From RGIG8709 sp045537065 (lineage in GTDB: Bacteria; Bacillota; Clostridia; Monoglobales; Monoglobaceae): a stretch of 64,000 nt of DNA. Below, piece after piece: positions 1 through 6,947 of this stretch. The notes beneath the pieces were generated by a model that saw only the letters and a list, made by a program, of their open reading frames with translations, had not been told where the DNA came from and made no database searches. Position numbers and translations under genes: made by a program. The stretch is from positions 25,038 through 89,037 of the forward strand of contig JAZSOT010000053.1 of assembly GCA_045537065.1 (NCBI GenBank). Direction: 5' to 3'. The first letter of the stretch is position 1. Every line of letters begins with the position of its first letter.

Positions 1-1029
1 GTTTTTTTCTGTAAACATCATAACAAGAAAATCAGGGTCCGAAAATTCAGGGATAATATTTTCTCTCTCTAAAATTCCAGAAAGCTCCTCTCCTGTGTAA
101 CCATACTCCTTTGCTGAAACCGTGATTTTAAGCGGTTCATTTCCTATTAAAGTATAGCCTTTTTCTTTAAGCCTTAATTTTAAACTTTCCACCTTTTCAG
201 AAATTGATTTAATATTAAGTTCATTTTCTATATAAAAATTTGCCATATCAAGAGACTGCAGAATAAGATATGACGGACTTGTTGATGCAAAAAGTGCCAT
301 AGCATTCTCTGCATTCTCCTTTAAAAACTTTGGGGCATTCTTTGAAATATGAAGATATGCACCTCCCGTTAAAACAGGCAGGGTTTTGTGTGCCGAATCA
401 CAGCAGATATCCGCTCCCAAATCAATGGGATGACGGGAATTTTCAAGAAATTTGAGGTATGCCCCGTGAGCATTATCTACCATTAAAAGGCAATTATATT
501 TTCTGCAGATACTACTGATTTTTTCAATATCTGCCACATTCCCAAGATAATCAGGACTGGTTATATAAAATGCCACAGGATTTTTTTCTTTCAGCACACT
601 TTCAAGGCTTTCACAATCTATTTCGCAGGAAATCAAGGCTTTATCCTTTGAAAAGAACCATAAAACATCAATATCAAGAAGTGCCGCTCCCGAAACAAAG
701 GCTTTATGCACATTCCTTGCGGCAACAATCAAGGGATTTTTCCCCTCTTTTTTTGCATAAACAAGTGCAAGATAAAGCATTGCTCTTATACAAAGAGATG
801 AGCCTTCTGCAGAATACAGTGTTTCCCCAGTACCAAAAAGGCGGGATGCATTTTCCTGACTCATTCTTATAATTCCATTTGCACTATAAAGAACATCCGC
901 TCCCGAAATCTCGGTTATATCCCGCATTTCCACACCAAGCAAGGGTTTTCCCTTATGTCCTGGCATATGAAGTCTCACAGCATCTTTATTAATATAACTT
1001 TTCACAAAATCACAAATCGGTGTTTCCAT
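1..1029 (-). CDS. Orn/Lys/Arg decarboxylase-family PLP enzyme (3' end cut by window edge)
   Basis: The visible 343 residues begin with RLHMPGHKG near residue 19, the N-terminal signature of the aminotransferase-fold Orn/Lys/Arg decarboxylase family. The motif DSAHKTLPV carries the lysine expected to bind pyridoxal phosphate, and DNAHGAY supplies the upstream Asp/His pair. Such enzymes decarboxylate basic amino acids, often feeding polyamine synthesis; the substrate cannot be read here. No stop codon is seen before base 1. The ATG at 1029 lies two bases after the scfB stop, so it is probably the third gene of the scfA-scfB transcript, although no strong ribosome site is visible before it. Confidence 0.85.
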   Translation of the reverse strand, partial: METPICDFVKSYINKDAVRLHMPGHKGKPLLGVEMRDITEISGADVLYSANGIIRMSQENASRLFGTGETLYSAEGSSLCIRAMLYLALVYAKKEGKNPLIVAARNVHKAFVSGAALLDIDVLWFFSKDKALISCEIDCESLESVLKEKNPVAFYITSPDYLGNVADIEKISSICRKYNCLLMVDNAHGAYLKFLENSRHPIDLGADICCDSAHKTLPVLTGGAYLHISKNAPKFLKENAENAMALFASTSPSYLILQSLDMANFYIENELNIKSISEKVESLKLRLKEKGYTLIGNEPLKITVSAKEYGYTGEELSGILERENIIPEFSDPDFLVMMFTEKN

Positions 1030-1031
1030 AA

Positions 1032-2402
1032 TTATTTCATCATTTTGGCTATTTCAAGATAAATAGCACATTCCATACGCTTTTTAAACAATTCACAACC
1101 ATCCTTATAAACCCCTGTTATCTCTCCTGTTGCGTGATATGCATTGGCAGCACAACCTCCTGAACAATAAAGTCTTGCCCAGCAATCTCTGCATTCTTGT
1201 CTTGAATATACATTGCAGGCTTTAAATTCTCCCTGAATTTCCTTATTTAAAACTCCGTTCCATATGTCTCCAAGCTTAAACTTTTCTTCACCAACAAACT
1301 GATGACAGGGATAAAGGTCTCCCCAGGGAGTAACCGCCATATATTCTGTTCCTGAGCCACAGCCAGAAATCTTTTTATAGATACAAGGCCCGCCTTTTAA
1401 ATCTATCATATAATGATAGAACACAAAAGGATTACCCTCATTTTCTCTTTCAAGCATCAAATCCGCAAGCTTTTCATATTGCTCCATAACAACCGCCAAA
1501 TCACTATCTGTCAGTGCTGACGGGTCGTCCTTGGCACACACAACAGGTTCCATACTAAGCTCTGTGAAGCCAAGGTCAAGCATTGTTTCAATATCCTTTA
1601 AAAAATCAGGATTTTGGTGGGTGAAAGTTCCTCTCATATAATAATCCTTGTTCCCTCTCTTTTCAACAAGTCTCTGGAATTTTGGAACAATTTTTTCAAA
1701 GCTTCCAACGCCATTATAATCAACCCTGAATTTATCGTGAACCTCTTTTCTTCCGTCAAGGCTTAAAACAACATTGCTCATTTCCTTGTTGGCAAATTCT
1801 ATCACGTCATCATCAATTAAAACTCCGTTGGTGGTCAGGGTAAACCTGAAATTCTTTCCTGTTTCCTTTTCCCTCTCTCTTGCATATTTAACAAGGTCTT
1901 TCACCATATCAAAGTTCATAAGAGGCTCTCCGCCGAAAAAGTCAACCTCAAGATTATGACGGGTGCCTGAATTTTCTATAAGAAAATCAAGAGCTCTCTT
2001 CCCTGTCTCAAGACTCATAATCGCCCTTTCTCCCTGATATTTCCCCTGACTTGCAAAGCAGTATGAACAATTAAGGTTACAGGTATGGGCAACATGAAGG
2101 CAAAGGGCTTTTATCACCCCTGAAGTTTTATCTTTAAGCTCTCCTGCCATCTTAGCATAGGTATCCTCTGCAAAAAGCTTGCCCATATCTTTTAGCTCTG
2201 CTATCTGGTCGTAGCATTCTTCAATTTCTTCTCTTTTAGCATCCTTTTTATATTTTGAAAAGATGCTGTCCACAACTTCCTCTTTGGTATTGTGAGGAAA
2301 TAAATCTATCATATCATAGGCGATTTCATCAAATATATGAATTGAGCCGGATACGGCATCAAGCACAATATTAAATCCGCCTTGCTTATATTTATGTATC
2401 AA
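1032..2402 (-). CDS. scfB: SCIFF peptide radical SAM maturase
   Basis: A 456-aa radical SAM/SPASM protein. The SAM-cluster cysteines are C108, C112 and C115 (CNLNCSYC). A cysteine-rich C-terminal region (CGSGTEY, then CRDCWARLYCSGGC, to about residue 450) should hold the auxiliary Fe-S clusters. The family installs Cys-to-Thr thioether crosslinks in the SCIFF peptide, whose gene lies immediately upstream. The likely start is TTG at 2402, with GGAG at 2411-2414 giving 8-base spacing; no ATG fits better. Length and domain order match the family. The pair is nearly universal in Clostridia, and the biological role of its product is not settled. Confidence 0.93.
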   Translation of the reverse strand: MIHKYKQGGFNIVLDAVSGSIHIFDEIAYDMIDLFPHNTKEEVVDSIFSKYKKDAKREEIEECYDQIAELKDMGKLFAEDTYAKMAGELKDKTSGVIKALCLHVAHTCNLNCSYCFASQGKYQGERAIMSLETGKRALDFLIENSGTRHNLEVDFFGGEPLMNFDMVKDLVKYAREREKETGKNFRFTLTTNGVLIDDDVIEFANKEMSNVVLSLDGRKEVHDKFRVDYNGVGSFEKIVPKFQRLVEKRGNKDYYMRGTFTHQNPDFLKDIETMLDLGFTELSMEPVVCAKDDPSALTDSDLAVVMEQYEKLADLMLERENEGNPFVFYHYMIDLKGGPCIYKKISGCGSGTEYMAVTPWGDLYPCHQFVGEEKFKLGDIWNGVLNKEIQGEFKACNVYSRQECRDCWARLYCSGGCAANAYHATGEITGVYKDGCELFKKRMECAIYLEIAKMMK

Positions 2403-2433
2403 AACAAAAACTCCTTTTATTCAGTTAACGGAA

Positions 2434-2458
2434 GAATGCCGCCCATGCGGCGGCATTC
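2434..2458 (-). promoter_or_regulatory. Intercistronic hairpin between scfA and scfB
   Basis: A perfect 10-bp stem (GAATGCCGCC / GGCGGCATTC) encloses a 5-base loop. It lies after the scfA stop and 20 bases before the scfB ribosome site. No T-run follows on the minus strand, so it is not a full intrinsic terminator. It could stabilise the short scfA message or partly attenuate scfB, giving more peptide than enzyme. Confidence 0.6.
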
Positions 2459-2468
2459 CAAGCTTTAA

Positions 2469-2615
2469 TTATTTATTTTCGTTTTCGCACTTCTGGTTTG
2501 CAATACCGCAGCTTGTTTTACAAGCAGACTGGCAAGATGTCTGACATTCGCCGCATCCCCCTTTTTTTGCACTTTCACAAAGATTGCGAGTTTCAATTGT
2601 TACGATATGTTTCAT
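2469..2615 (-). CDS. scfA: SCIFF (six Cys in forty-five residues) RiPP precursor
   Basis: This 48-aa peptide starts MKHIVTIETR and carries the family core CGECQTSCQSACKTSC, then a final Cys near the end. GGAGG at 2625-2629 precedes the ATG. The six family cysteines are C21, C24, C28, C32, C36 and C43; C13 in the leader part is a seventh. Established work shows that the adjacent maturase makes thioether bonds in this type of peptide. The gene is in the usual order, peptide then maturase, on one transcript. Confidence 0.95.
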   Translation of the reverse strand: MKHIVTIETRNLCESAKKGGCGECQTSCQSACKTSCGIANQKCENENK

Positions 2616-2653
2616 TTTAAAAAACCTCCATTTACTCATATAAACCTTTTATT

Positions 2654-2682
2654 ATCTTATCATATCTTACTCAAAAAGTCAA
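2654..2682 (-). promoter_or_regulatory. Promoter of scfA-scfB
   Basis: On the minus strand, TTGACT (2677-2682) is followed after 17 bases by TAAGAT (2654-2659). This is a good housekeeping-sigma match, about 40 bases upstream of the scfA start. Confidence 0.6.
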
Positions 2683-2715
2683 TATTTTCTAAGGACTTGC
2701 ACAAATTTTTTTCTA

Positions 2716-2751
2716 CCGAATAAAATAAAGATAAGAAAATTTTTTATTCGG
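2716..2751 (+). promoter_or_regulatory. Leader hairpin overlapping the sigK ribosome site
   Basis: CCGAATAAAA (2716-2725) can pair perfectly with TTTTATTCGG (2742-2751). The right arm runs into CGGGTGA, the only ribosome-site-like sequence before the sigK ATG. If the fold forms in the mRNA it would partly hide the ribosome site. The pairing is seen directly; the regulatory role is inference. Confidence 0.45.
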
Positions 2752-2759
2752 GTGATTTT

Positions 2760-3443
2760 ATGTTTGGTATGCTTAACGCTTTTTTTAATTCGGTTGTGTT
2801 TCTTATATCCTATGTTTCGGGAACAAATTCTTTCCCAAATCCTCTCTCCGATGAAGAAGAGGCAGAATGCATCAAAAAAATGCTATCAGGAGACATCGAC
2901 GCAAGAAATAAGCTTATAGAGCACAACTTAAGGCTTGTTGCTCACGTGGTTAAAAAATATTCCCAAACAAGAGAAGACGGAGAAGAGCTTATATCTATCG
3001 GCACTATCGGACTTATAAAGGGGATAACAAGCTTTAAACCTGAGAAGGGTGTTCGCCTTGCCACCTATGCTTCAAGATGCATCGACAACGAAATCCTTAT
3101 GCTTATCAGGAGTAACAAGAAAAGTCAGAACGACGTTTCCCTGAATGACCCTATCGGCACAGACAAGGAAGGAAATCAAATTCTGCTTGTTGATGTTATG
3201 AGTTCAGATGAAGAAGTTGCGGATATTATCGAGCTTAAATCTCAGGTGAAAAAGCTGAGAGAAAACATCCTCTCAGAGCTTGATGACAGAGAGAGAAGAA
3301 TAATAATCAAAAGATACGGACTTGACGGGAATAAACCTCTCACTCAGCGGGAGCTTGCAAAAAAACTTAATATTTCAAGGTCATACATATCAAGAATTGA
3401 AAAAAAAGCAGTGTCGAAATTGAAAAAAGGCATTGTGGATTAA
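2760..3443 (+). CDS. sigK: Sporulation sigma factor SigK (pro-sigma-K)
   Basis: A 227-aa late mother-cell sigma factor. The hydrophobic N-terminus (FFNSVVFLISYVSG) matches the pro-sequence that SpoIVFB removes, and is followed by FPNPLS. Region 2 contains RNKLIEHNLRLVAHVVKKY and EELISIGTIGLIKGI; region 4 ends with the helix-turn-helix TQRELAKKLNISRSYISRIE. The reading frame is unbroken, so there is no skin-type element inserted in it. The start was chosen because the pro-sequence begins there; the ribosome site CGGGTG is weak. A bofA homologue, which controls processing of this protein, lies at 22.2 kb. Confidence 0.95.
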   Translation: MFGMLNAFFNSVVFLISYVSGTNSFPNPLSDEEEAECIKKMLSGDIDARNKLIEHNLRLVAHVVKKYSQTREDGEELISIGTIGLIKGITSFKPEKGVRLATYASRCIDNEILMLIRSNKKSQNDVSLNDPIGTDKEGNQILLVDVMSSDEEVADIIELKSQVKKLRENILSELDDRERRIIIKRYGLDGNKPLTQRELAKKLNISRSYISRIEKKAVSKLKKGIVD

Positions 3444-3444
3444 A

Positions 3445-3474
3445 ATGGGCTAAGAGGTGTACTGTTAAGGACAG
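3445..3474 (+). repeat. Left 30-bp inverted repeat of the island
   Basis: The sequence ATGGGCTAAGAGGTGTACTG and the ten bases after it match the reverse complement of 5178-5207 at 29 of 30 positions (one A/T difference). It begins two bases after the sigK stop. Confidence 0.85.
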
Positions 3475-3481
3475 TAATTTT

Positions 3482-3516
3482 AAAGGCAGAAACGAAATCA
3501 ATCGTTTCTGCCTTTT
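3482..3516 (+). terminator. Terminator downstream of sigK
   Basis: A 14-bp stem (AAAGGCAGAAACGA and its complement) with a 6-base loop ends in TTTT. It probably ends sigK transcription and may also act on the convergent stalk-domain gene. Confidence 0.75.
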
Positions 3517-3519
3517 GTT

Positions 3520-3545
3520 GTAGGGGACGATGCCCACATCGTTCC
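3520..3545 (+). repeat. REP-like palindrome with GTAG foot (copy 1)
   Basis: GTAG is followed by GGGACGATG, a 4-base loop and CATCGTTCC, an imperfect 9-bp stem with one G-T pair. It differs at two of 26 positions from copy 3 read on the minus strand. A GTAG foot before a palindrome is the hallmark of REPs tied to RAYT transposases. Confidence 0.75.
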
Positions 3546-3623
3546 GTCTATAAGTTCTTAGGATTATCCTAAACATTTGTAAGATGCCATACATCTTCCC
3601 TGCTTGTTACAGTACCGGACGTA

Positions 3624-4318
3624 TTATTGATAAAAACCAGCATTTCCAAGACAAATTAATCCGCTGTCTTTCCATTGAGAAATGCTGAATTCAATTTTAA
3701 CATCATTGTATCCGACAACACTTATATCAATGCTAATCGGACTAGAGGCTTTTGTCATTTCCGGTGATGTATATATCGTTTTCCCGTCAGCAATTATTCT
3801 CAAATATCCTAAATCGTCATCTGATACTCCTTCAGGTATATATAAAGTACCTTTGAATTTACTATATTTCATATTTAATAAATATTCCAAATTGTTATTA
3901 TTTAAATCATTGCATATAGCCCTGTTATATCTATTGCTATAGTTATCAGTTAATTTATTTGTTATTGTTGGAGACTGATTGATACTTATCATATCTTCTA
4001 ATTCAACAGTCGGGTATTCCAAATCTCCACCCATATCCCCTAAATAAACTGTATAATTGGGACCATCCCAATACACTGCTTTGCCTATTGCATTTGCGAC
4101 CGCACGAACAGGTAGATATGTAGTCCCATTATAAATTATAGGCTCAACTTTATTCCCTTGTGCATCAGTTGGTTTCAGCTCTTTTCCGTCTACTACAATT
4201 TTTATTCCGTTTATAAGAACATCATAAAGTGTAGTTGTATTTGTAGCAATTACTGTTCCTCCTGCGAGCATTGTGCCCATTAGCAATCCTACAATTAATC
4301 CTTGTACTCTTTTTTCAT
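3624..4318 (-). pseudogene. Secreted stalk-domain (copper amine oxidase N-terminal-like) protein, frameshifted at its start
   Basis: Residues after the signal peptide (DVLINGIKIVVDGKEL, then YNGTTYLPVRAVANAIGKAV) match the copper amine oxidase N-terminal-like stalk domain common in clostridial surface proteins; the last 120 residues are unassigned. A good GGAGG site lies correctly before the ATG at 4318, but six A's follow that ATG, so the frame stops after seven codons. One more A would give a normal signal peptide, MKKRVQGLIVGLLMG, continuous with the long frame. The long frame alone could start only at weak internal codons near 4286. It is either a recent pseudogene, a slippage-switched gene or a base-call error. 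Confidence 0.65.
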
Positions 4319-4336
4319 TTTAAAAACCTCCTTTTT

Positions 4337-4353
4337 ATATCTATATGGATATA
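4337..4353. promoter_or_regulatory. Operator-like palindrome O1
   Basis: ATATCTATATGGATATA is a palindrome with ATATC/GATAT arms. It lies just downstream of the minus-strand promoter start point and matches O2 (4393-4409) in inverted orientation at 16 of 17 positions. Confidence 0.6.
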
Positions 4354-4363
4354 ATTCGATAGT

Positions 4364-4392
4364 ATTATAGCATACTAGTGTTAAAATGTCAA
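4364..4392 (-). promoter_or_regulatory. Consensus promoter of the stalk-domain gene
   Basis: TTGACA (4387-4392), 17 bases, TATAAT (4364-4369) on the minus strand, an exact match to the housekeeping consensus. The operator-like palindromes sit immediately upstream of the -35 and downstream of the start point. Confidence 0.8.
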
Positions 4393-4409
4393 TATATCCA
4401 AATAGATAT
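4393..4409. promoter_or_regulatory. Operator-like palindrome O2
   Basis: TATATCCAAATAGATAT abuts the -35 box of the divergent promoter and lies just before the ribosome site of the XRE gene. It mirrors O1 with a single mismatch. Confidence 0.6.
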
Positions 4410-4425
4410 TTTAGGAGTTTTTCAA

Positions 4426-4644
4426 TTGGCTTATTATAAAAGATTAAGAGATTTGCGTGAGGACAATAATTACACTCAGAAACAAATAGCGGACTTGCTC
4501 TATACAACACAACCACAGTATTACAGATATGAAAGTGGTTTACGTGATCTTCCGTGTGAATTAGTAATTATGTTAGCTAAAGTATATAATGTTTCTATTG
4601 ATTATATTCTTGGATTAACTGATGAGATAAGACCTTATAAATAA
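4426..4644 (+). CDS. Small XRE-family helix-turn-helix regulator
   Basis: This 72-aa protein is essentially one HTH_3 domain: KRLRDLREDNNYTQKQIADLL, then TQPQYYRYESGLRDLP, the typical recognition helix and loop, ending NVSIDYILGLTDE. The TTG start at 4426 was chosen because AGGAG at 4413-4417 sits 8 bases before it and the protein then begins MAYYKRLRDL as in the family. The divergent promoter region holds two matching palindromes that are the natural candidates for its binding sites, so it probably represses the stalk-domain gene and perhaps itself. It lies 17 bases before the transposase gene. Confidence 0.85.
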   Translation: MAYYKRLRDLREDNNYTQKQIADLLYTTQPQYYRYESGLRDLPCELVIMLAKVYNVSIDYILGLTDEIRPYK

Positions 4645-4661
4645 AAGACAGGTATAAATTT

Positions 4662-5159
4662 ATGGAGTTACCAAAACGAAAACCGACAAGATTAAAAGGT
4701 TATGATTATTCAACACCGGGAATGTATTTTCTCACGATATGCGTGAAAGATAGAAAAGAGTTATTGTCAAAAATAATCGTAGGGGACGATGAGGGCATCG
4801 TCCCGAAAATTCAATTATCAAATTATGGTATGATATGCGAAAGATATATTAACAACATAAATATCAAATACGAAAATGTAACAGTTGATAAATATGTGAT
4901 AATGCCGAATCATATTCATTTAATTATATTTCTTCACGGGACGATGAGGGCATCGTCCCCTACAAAGAACATAGAAAACATTATTCGTTCATTTAAAATA
5001 ATGGTTACAAAGGAAATTGGAAAATCTATATGGCAAAGGTCATACCACGACCATATAATCCGTGGAGAAAAAGACTATCAGAAAATATGGGAATATATAG
5101 ACACAAATGTACTAAGATGGGAAAACGATTGTTTTTATAACAGAAAAACGGAGCAGTGA
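4662..5159 (+). CDS. RAYT/IS200-like HUH transposase
   Basis: This 165-aa Y1 transposase starts with KRKPTRLKGYDYSTPGMYFLTICV. The HUH motif is in VIMPNHIHLIIF, and the later part WQRSYHDHIIRG and KIWEYIDTNVLRWE contains the catalytic tyrosine region. Sequence and length are those of REP-associated tyrosine transposases, which are usually single copy and act on REP palindromes. Two REP-like palindromes lie inside this gene and are translated (as GDDEGIVP and GTMRASSP) without breaking the frame. The stop codon falls within the left arm of the terminator at 5147-5175. Confidence 0.88.
   Translation: MELPKRKPTRLKGYDYSTPGMYFLTICVKDRKELLSKIIVGDDEGIVPKIQLSNYGMICERYINNINIKYENVTVDKYVIMPNHIHLIIFLHGTMRASSPTKNIENIIRSFKIMVTKEIGKSIWQRSYHDHIIRGEKDYQKIWEYIDTNVLRWENDCFYNRKTEQ
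4779..4804 (+). repeat. REP-like palindrome inside the transposase gene (copy 2)
   Basis: GTAG, GGGACGATG, loop AGGG, CATCGTCCC: a perfect 9-bp stem with the GTAG foot on the plus strand, lying within the coding sequence. Confidence 0.8.
4938..4963 (-). repeat. REP-like palindrome inside the transposase gene (copy 3)
   Basis: The same 9-bp stem in opposite orientation, with CTAC at 4960-4963 as the minus-strand GTAG foot. Copies 2 and 3 form an inverted pair about 130 bases apart, like a REPIN, but within the gene. Confidence 0.8.
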
Positions 5160-5175
5160 TTTTCACTGCTCCGTT
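5147..5175 (+). terminator. Hairpin/terminator at the right end of the island
   Basis: A 13-bp perfect stem (AACGGAGCAGTGA and its complement) with a TTT loop lies just inside the right inverted repeat. The T-run is short (TTT), so termination may be partial. Confidence 0.6.
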
Positions 5176-5177
5176 TC

Positions 5178-5207
5178 CTGTCCTTAACAGTACACCTCAT
5201 AGCCCAT
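5178..5207 (-). repeat. Right 30-bp inverted repeat of the island
   Basis: Reverse complement of 3445-3474 with one mismatch. It ends ten bases before the DUF711 stop codon. Confidence 0.85.
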
Positions 5208-5217
5208 CCTTTTTATC

Positions 5218-6576
5218 TTAGTTTCTCAAACTATGCAACGGAGCAGGTATTCTGCCTCCTCTGTCGATAAATGCTTTGCTGGAGCAAGGATTAACGGGCA
5301 TAATAGGGGCAGACCCCATAAGTCCGCCATATTCAACTATTTCTCCAACCTCTTTTCCCACAACAGGAATAATTCTAACCGCAGTTGTTTTCTGATTTAC
5401 AACACCTATAGCCATTTCGTCTGCAATAATTGCGGACAAGGTTTCAGCCGGTGTATTTCCAGGAACTGCTATCATATCAAGTCCAACCGAACATACGCAG
5501 GTCATAGCTTCAAGCTTTTCAAGAGTAAGCGCTCCCGCCTGTGCCGCCGCTATCATTCCCGCGTCTTCGCTGACAGGAATAAATGCACCGCTTAAGCCCC
5601 CAACATAATCAGTTGCCATAACTCCGCCCTTTTTCACTGCATCGTTTAGAAGTGCAAGAGCCGCAGTTGTTCCGTGAGTTCCGCACTTTTCAAGTCCCAT
5701 CTCTTCCAGAATATAGGCAACACTGTCACCAACTGCAGGAGTGGGCGCAAGAGACAAATCAACAATTCCAAAGGGAACACCAAGTCTTTTTGACGCTTCC
5801 CTGGCAACTAACTGTCCCATTCTTGTTATTTTAAAAGCGGTGTTCTTAATGGTATTGGAAAGAACTCCGAAATCAGCACCCTTAACCTGTTCTATTGCCG
5901 CCTTAACAACCCCCGGTCCGCTGACACCAACATTTATAACGTTTTCGCCCTCTCCAACACCGTGGAAAGCACCTGCCATAAAGGGATTATCTTCAACGGG
6001 ATTTGCAAAAACAACAAATTTTGCACAACCATACGAACCGTTATCCTTTGTAAGTTCTGCTGTTTTCTTTATAATCTCCCCCGCTTTTTTAACTGCATCC
6101 ATATTTATTCCCGCTTTTGTTGTTGCAACTCCAACAGAGGAACAAACTCTGTCAGTTACACTAAGAGCCTCAGGAATGGAGTCAAGAAAAATATTATCGC
6201 TTTTGGTGAGTCCCTTGTAAACGAGGGCGGAAAAACCGCCAATAAAGTTAACACCAACCGCCTCTGCAGCCTTATCCATTACCTTTGCGAAAGGCACATA
6301 GCTTTTAAGGTCAGTTGCAGATGCTATCATTGATATGGGAGTCACAGAAATTCTTTTATTTATAATGGGAATACCATATTCACGGCTTATATCCTCACCT
6401 GTTTTAACAAGGTTTTCGGCAGAACATGTAATTTTATCATAAACCTTTGAAAGACACTTTTCCCCATCCTCCGAAATGCAATCAAACAAGGAAATTCCCA
6501 TTGTTATTGTTCTTATATCAAGATGTTCGTCACGAATCATCTTTATAGTTTCCCTAATTTCACCTGTATTTATCAT
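5218..6576 (-). CDS. PFL-like DUF711 (UPF0210) family protein
   Basis: A 452-aa protein with the family start INTGEIRETIKMIRDEHLDIRT-like and many glycine-rich stretches (FIGGFSALV, NVGVSGPGVVKAA). It aligns by eye over its full length with UPF0210/DUF711 proteins, which share the glycyl-radical enzyme fold class but have no assigned reaction. The gene lies 14 bases after the ACT-domain gene on the same strand; the two are a conserved pair in Firmicutes, which suggests the ACT protein senses a ligand for it. No glycyl-radical motif is seen near the C-terminus. Confidence 0.9.
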   Translation of the reverse strand: MINTGEIRETIKMIRDEHLDIRTITMGISLFDCISEDGEKCLSKVYDKITCSAENLVKTGEDISREYGIPIINKRISVTPISMIASATDLKSYVPFAKVMDKAAEAVGVNFIGGFSALVYKGLTKSDNIFLDSIPEALSVTDRVCSSVGVATTKAGINMDAVKKAGEIIKKTAELTKDNGSYGCAKFVVFANPVEDNPFMAGAFHGVGEGENVINVGVSGPGVVKAAIEQVKGADFGVLSNTIKNTAFKITRMGQLVAREASKRLGVPFGIVDLSLAPTPAVGDSVAYILEEMGLEKCGTHGTTAALALLNDAVKKGGVMATDYVGGLSGAFIPVSEDAGMIAAAQAGALTLEKLEAMTCVCSVGLDMIAVPGNTPAETLSAIIADEMAIGVVNQKTTAVRIIPVVGKEVGEIVEYGGLMGSAPIMPVNPCSSKAFIDRGGRIPAPLHSLRN

Positions 6577-6590
6577 AGAGCTGTATCCCC

Positions 6591-6860
6591 CTATATTTTA
6601 TGCATTGAATTGAAAATATCCTCGTGCTGTATTCTGATTTCAACACCAAGCTTTTCGCCTAGCTCTGAAAGAGCGCCAGATACTTCTTTAAAATCAACAG
6701 TTGACTCTTTGATATCAACAAGCATAACCATTGTAAAAATATTTTGCATAATGGTTTGATTTATGTCCAGAATATTTATATTAAAATCAGAAAGCATTGT
6801 GCTGACACCGGCAATAATACCCTTTTTGTCAACCCCCATAACAGTTACTATAGCCTTCAT
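6591..6860 (-). CDS. ACT domain protein (UPF0237 type)
   Basis: This 89-aa single ACT domain begins MKAIVTVMGVDKKGIIAGVS, with the GxDxxGI ligand-loop pattern and a predicted beta-alpha-beta-beta-alpha-beta layout. ACT domains bind small effectors, often amino acids. It is the first gene of the DUF711 pair, with the ribosome site GGAGG overlapping the region just upstream (6865-6870). No metabolite can be assigned from sequence. Confidence 0.88.
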   Translation of the reverse strand: MKAIVTVMGVDKKGIIAGVSTMLSDFNINILDINQTIMQNIFTMVMLVDIKESTVDFKEVSGALSELGEKLGVEIRIQHEDIFNSMHKI

Positions 6861-6947
6861 AACAAACCTCCGAAAATTATATTATATTTTATTATAATTA
6901 TAGGTTTTTTCTTACCTAAAGTCAAGTAAATTTTATACAAAAAGCTC

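Larger units (their letters stand above)
3445..5207. mobile_element. Candidate mobile island bounded by 30-bp inverted repeats
   Basis: The segment between sigK and the DUF711 gene is delimited by near-perfect 30-bp inverted repeats. Just inside each repeat is a strong hairpin (3482-3516 and 5147-5175). Inside are a stalk-domain gene, an XRE regulator and a RAYT-like HUH transposase. No clear target-site duplication is visible next to the repeats. HUH transposases normally do not use terminal inverted repeats, so either another enzyme moved the unit or the repeats are dispersed elements of the genome that happen to flank it. Confidence 0.5.

Noticed and set aside
570..872. Plus-strand open frame opposite the decarboxylase
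   Set aside because: It lies wholly within a strongly recognised minus-strand gene and has no protein-like motifs.
2420..2433. Shared motif TTCAGTTAACGGAA with 9755-9768 (TTCCGTTAACGGAA)
   Set aside because: Only two near-copies in AT-rich DNA, in unrelated contexts; probably chance, although the second is a perfect palindrome.
2760..3443. sigK split by a skin-like element
   Set aside because: The sigK frame is continuous from pro-sequence to the final helix-turn-helix; the adjacent island lies after the stop codon.
4295..4516. Minus-strand open frame ending MKKEYKD
   Set aside because: It is the out-of-frame reading of the stalk-protein start and overlaps the XRE gene; no homology.
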